Origin: Candidatus Zipacnadia bacterium
GTDB taxonomy: Bacteria; Armatimonadota; Zipacnadia; Zipacnadales; Zipacnadaceae
Length of the DNA stretch: 15,679 nt
NCBI GenBank assembly: GCA_029821455.1
Contig: JALGTI010000036.1
Span: 1-15,679 of the forward strand
Direction of reading: 5' to 3'
Under the pieces are notes generated by a model that was given only the letters and a program-made list of their open reading frames with translations, searched no databases and was not told where the DNA came from. Made by a program: the position numbers and the translations under genes. Shown piece after piece: positions 14,287 to 15,679 of this stretch (its first letter is position 1; each line of letters starts with the position of its first letter).

Positions 14287-14541
14287 TCACTGGTGCCTGC
14301 GGATCAGTTCATGTGAGACGCCCTCGGCCATCTCCAGACCCCAGATCTGCTCCCAGGGCAGGTACAGGACATTGAAGCCACCGCCGCCTGCCCCACGGCC
14401 GACACGCAGGACGACGTAGTCAGGCTCAATACGCTGGATAAATACCTCGTAGCGGAAGGGTTCGTTGCCCTCCAGGGTGGGGTCATCCAGGAAAACCCTG
14501 GCTGCACTCAGTGGCAGGTAGACAATGGCGTTGGGCTGCAT
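14287..14541 (-). CDS. conserved-looking small protein, unknown function
   Basis: 84 aa from ATG 14541, which has GGAGGTGA placed 8 nt upstream (from GGAGG); the frame extends to 14586 but without a ribosome site. The protein is soluble and mixed alpha/beta: MQPNAIVYLPLSAARVFLDD, RYEVFIQRIEPDYVVLRVG, a glycine turn GRGAGGGG, then FNVLYLPWEQIWGLEMAEG. The alternating hydrophobic strands suggest a small beta-barrel or sheet. I recognise no family. It is convergent with the ThyA-like gene and divergent from the tRNA cluster. Confidence 0.7.
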   Translation of the reverse strand: MQPNAIVYLPLSAARVFLDDPTLEGNEPFRYEVFIQRIEPDYVVLRVGRGAGGGGFNVLYLPWEQIWGLEMAEGVSHELIRRHQ

Positions 14542-14652
14542 TGCAGTCACCTCCGTATGTGTGGGCCCGAGACTCAGGGTACCCACGTTGTTGGCTTTGG
14601 GGATACAAGGGAGGGTTCGCCGCAGAGCGCGTTGATACCTGTTATATGTGAG

Positions 14653-14680
14653 AATATACAGGCTGGGGTATACTAAACAA
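14653..14680 (-). promoter_or_regulatory. candidate promoter of the 84-aa gene
   Basis: On the minus strand, TTGTTT (14680-14675), a 16-nt spacer, then TATATT (14658-14653). This would give a leader of about 105 nt. The region is AT-rich compared with its surroundings. Confidence 0.4.
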
Positions 14681-14697
14681 CAATTGGCTAAAGGGGC

Positions 14698-14727
14698 TTG
14701 ACTGTGTGAGGGTTTGCCTTATATACT
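14698..14727 (+). promoter_or_regulatory. promoter of the tRNA cluster
   Basis: TTGACT (14698-14703), an 18-nt spacer, then TATACT (14722-14727); TATATA at spacing 16 is an overlapping alternative. The first tRNA begins 18 nt past the -10. No other convincing promoter is seen before the later tRNAs, so one polycistronic transcript is likely. Confidence 0.7.
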
Positions 14728-14745
14728 AGTTATGCATTAAGCTGG

Positions 14746-14823
14746 CGGGGCGTGGCGCAGCTTGGCTAGCGCGTGTGGTTTGGGACCACAAGGTCGCCGG
14801 TTCAAATCCGGCCGCCCCGACCA
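14746..14823 (+). tRNA. tRNA-Pro (anticodon TGG)
   Basis: 78-nt cloverleaf. The acceptor is CGGGGCG/CGCCCCG, the anticodon stem TGTGG/CCACA has loop TTTGGGA, the T arm is GCCGG-TTCAAAT-CCGGC, the discriminator is A, and CCA is encoded. The anticodon TGG reads CCA and, by wobble, other Pro codons. It is the first gene of the cluster. Confidence 0.97.
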
Positions 14824-15031
14824 TAAACAGCAGACAGAGACAGAGAAAAGCAGACGATGGCAAGGGCACAGAACCGCATCGTGGAGGCGCCGATAGGCGG
14901 GTAAACCGCTAGCACTGTGCTAAAGGTAACGTTGATCTGTTGTGTGACTGACGTTCAACTGCCGTAGTCTGTCGTTGTCCGGCGTTGTCTGCCTTTATCT
15001 GGCGTCGTCTGATGGTATCTGCCGTATGCGA
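14824..15031. repeat. tRNA spacer with 10-nt-phased repeats in two opposed orientations
   Basis: After tRNA-Pro, CAGA recurs at 14831, 14841 and 14851. A middle stretch of about 100 nt looks unique. Then, before tRNA-Gly, TCTG-type units recur at 14958, 14968, 14978, 14988, 14998, 15008 and 15018 (variants ACTG and TCCG), for example TCTGCCTTTA. Every step within each run is exactly 10 nt. Confidence 0.85.
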
Positions 15032-15107
15032 GCGGGAGTAGCTCAGTTGGTAGAGCGTCAGCCTTCCAAGCTGAATGTCGCGAGTTCGAGCCTCGTCTCC
15101 CGCTCCA
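15032..15107 (+). tRNA. tRNA-Gly (anticodon TCC)
   Basis: 76-nt cloverleaf. The acceptor is GCGGGAG/CTCCCGC, the D arm GCTC/GAGC, the anticodon stem TCAGC/GCTGA with loop CTTCCAA, and the T arm GCGAG-TTCGAGC-CTCGT. The discriminator is T and CCA is encoded. The anticodon TCC reads GGA and GGG. Confidence 0.97.
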
Positions 15108-15175
15108 TTAGCGACAGGCAACAGCAGACAGGGACAGAAAAGGCCCCAACGAAGACAAGGCGGCGTTATGTGGGT
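15108..15175. repeat. tRNA spacer with 10-nt-phased repeats
   Basis: CAGG at 15115 and CAGA at 15125 and 15135 follow tRNA-Gly at exact 10-nt steps. The second half (GAAGACAAGGCGGCG) is degraded and shows no clear TCTG-type run before tRNA-Arg(TCT). Confidence 0.7.
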
Positions 15176-15251
15176 GCGCCCGTAGCTCAGGGGACAGAGC
15201 AGCGGCCTTCTAAGCCGCCGGTCGCCCGTTCGAATCGGGCCGGGCGCGCCA
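15176..15251 (+). tRNA. tRNA-Arg (anticodon TCT)
   Basis: 76-nt cloverleaf. The acceptor is GCGCCCG/CGGGCGC, the D arm GCTC/GAGC, the anticodon stem GCGGC/GCCGC with loop CTTCTAA, and the T arm GCCCG-TTCGAAT-CGGGC. The discriminator is G and CCA is encoded. The anticodon TCT reads AGA and AGG. Confidence 0.97.
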
Positions 15252-15434
15252 GTGAACGGCAGAAGACGGCAGATAACGACAGACAACAGCAGACAAAGGC
15301 AGACGACAGCCGAACAGATGAACTGTGGTGGCGACATGGGGTGTTGGTAGCGGGCAGGCGTCGTGATGTTGCCTTTTCTGCCGCTATCTGCCGTTGTCTG
15401 ACGTACGCTGTCGTTATCTGCCGTTAGATGGGTG
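15252..15434. repeat. tRNA spacer with the clearest 10-nt-phased repeats, opposed orientations
   Basis: CAGA at 15260, 15270, 15280, 15290 and 15300, with a decayed CCGA at 15310, follow tRNA-Arg. A unique middle (about 15320-15370) is followed by TCTG at 15377, 15387, 15397, GCTG at 15407 and TCTG at 15417, all at 10-nt steps. The last base, G15434, can serve as the G-1 of tRNA-His. Confidence 0.9.
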
Positions 15435-15511
15435 GTGGACGTAGCTCAATCAGGTAGAGCACCTGACTGTGGCTCAGGTGGTTGTGGGTTCGAGTCCCAT
15501 CGTCCACCCCA
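15435..15511 (+). tRNA. tRNA-His (anticodon GTG)
   Basis: 77-nt cloverleaf. The acceptor is GTGGACG/CGTCCAC, the anticodon stem CCTGA/TCAGG with loop CTGTGGC, and the T arm GTGGG-TTCGAGT-CCCAT. The discriminator is C73 with encoded CCA. A G at 15434 provides the G-1 required by histidyl-tRNA synthetase opposite C73. The flanks TCTGCCGTTA (15417-15426) and TAACGGCAGA (15514-15523) are perfectly complementary. Confidence 0.97.
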
Positions 15512-15561
15512 ATTAACGGCAGACAAAGGCAGACAACGACAGATAAAGGCAGACCAGCAGC
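15512..15561. repeat. tRNA spacer with 10-nt-phased repeats, one orientation
   Basis: CAGA at 15520, 15530, 15540 and 15550 fills the whole short gap between tRNA-His and tRNA-Arg(TCG). No TCTG-type run occurs before the latter. Confidence 0.85.
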
Positions 15562-15638
15562 GCGCCTGTAGCTCAGGGGATTAGAGCATCGGACTTCGGA
15601 TCCGAGTGTCGGGGGTTCGAATCCTCCCAGGCGCGCCA
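15562..15638 (+). tRNA. tRNA-Arg (anticodon TCG)
   Basis: 77-nt cloverleaf. The acceptor is GCGCCTG/CAGGCGC, the anticodon stem TCGGA/TCCGA with loop CTTCGGA, and the T arm GGGGG-TTCGAAT-CCTCC (one G-U pair). The discriminator is G and CCA is encoded. The anticodon TCG reads CGA and, with modification, other CGN codons. Confidence 0.96.
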
Positions 15639-15679
15639 TTGAACGGCAGATAGAGGCAGGCAACGGCAGACAAAGGCAG
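15639..15679. repeat. 10-nt-phased repeats running off the window
   Basis: CAGA at 15647, CAGG at 15657, CAGA at 15667 and CAG at 15677 continue the pattern after the last tRNA. The cluster, or at least the repeat array, therefore extends past the window. Confidence 0.85.

Noticed and set aside
14909..15663. Protein-coding frames across the tRNA cluster on both strands
   Set aside because: They run through well-formed tRNA genes and 10-nt repeats, whose lack of stops makes open frames by chance.
14824..15679. CRISPR-like array in the tRNA spacers
   Set aside because: The unit is 10 nt, degenerate and contiguous, with no unique spacers of 30-40 nt and no cas genes nearby.

Overview
The window is about 15.7 kb of GC-rich bacterial chromosome with ordinary housekeeping genes (rpsT, murJ, lepA, six tRNAs), an amino-acid and peptide metabolism segment, and several intergenic repeat families. 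No phage, plasmid, IS or CRISPR hallmark is visible. All six tRNA genes encode their 3' CCA. The mix (GC-rich, palindromic C/G-rich intergenic repeats, a multi-span PMT/TMTC-like protein, a solitary PqqD-like protein) resembles uncultured lineages such as Armatimonadota, Planctomycetota or Chloroflexota. That placement is an inference with low confidence; rpsT, lepA or murJ phylogeny would settle it.

Layout, left side. Positions 1-204 (-) hold the N-terminus of an M20-type metallopeptidase running off the window, and 318-395 (-) is tRNA-Pro(CGG). Three + strand metabolic genes follow: an M14-like zinc carboxypeptidase (554-1687), a D-2-hydroxyacid dehydrogenase (1900-2916) and a class III aminotransferase (3112-4416). 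The dehydrogenase lies between two blocks of C/G-rich palindromic repeats. A tight + strand group comes next: a SPOR-domain membrane protein (4596), a small membrane protein (5291), a YkuE-like metallophosphoesterase (5661, overlapping the previous gene by 8 nt) and a PqqD-like protein (6604). The SPOR protein and the metallophosphoesterase suggest a cell-envelope theme.

Centre. rpsT (-) has a recognisable promoter and a 22-bp perfect palindrome in its leader. murJ (lipid II flippase) and lepA (EF-4) follow on +, separated by copies of a second dispersed repeat. lepA overlaps by 26 nt, tail to tail, a polytopic GT-C-like membrane protein on -.

Right side. A short gene with a near-consensus promoter and a strong terminator encodes a membrane-anchored Pro/Gly-rich protein built from three identical 13-residue repeats. 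After it come a divergent thymidylate-synthase-family protein with the ThyA catalytic residues, an 84-aa unknown protein (-), and a tRNA cluster (Pro-TGG, Gly-TCC, Arg-TCT, His-GTG, Arg-TCG) behind one good promoter.

The most unusual feature is in the tRNA cluster. The spacers are filled with a degenerate repeat of strictly 10-nt period. It reads CAGA-type after each tRNA, starting 7-8 nt past the CCA, and TCTG-type before two of them. Leader and trailer of a tRNA can therefore be complementary; at tRNA-His the innermost 10 bp are a perfect match. The other tRNA-Pro in the window lacks these repeats.
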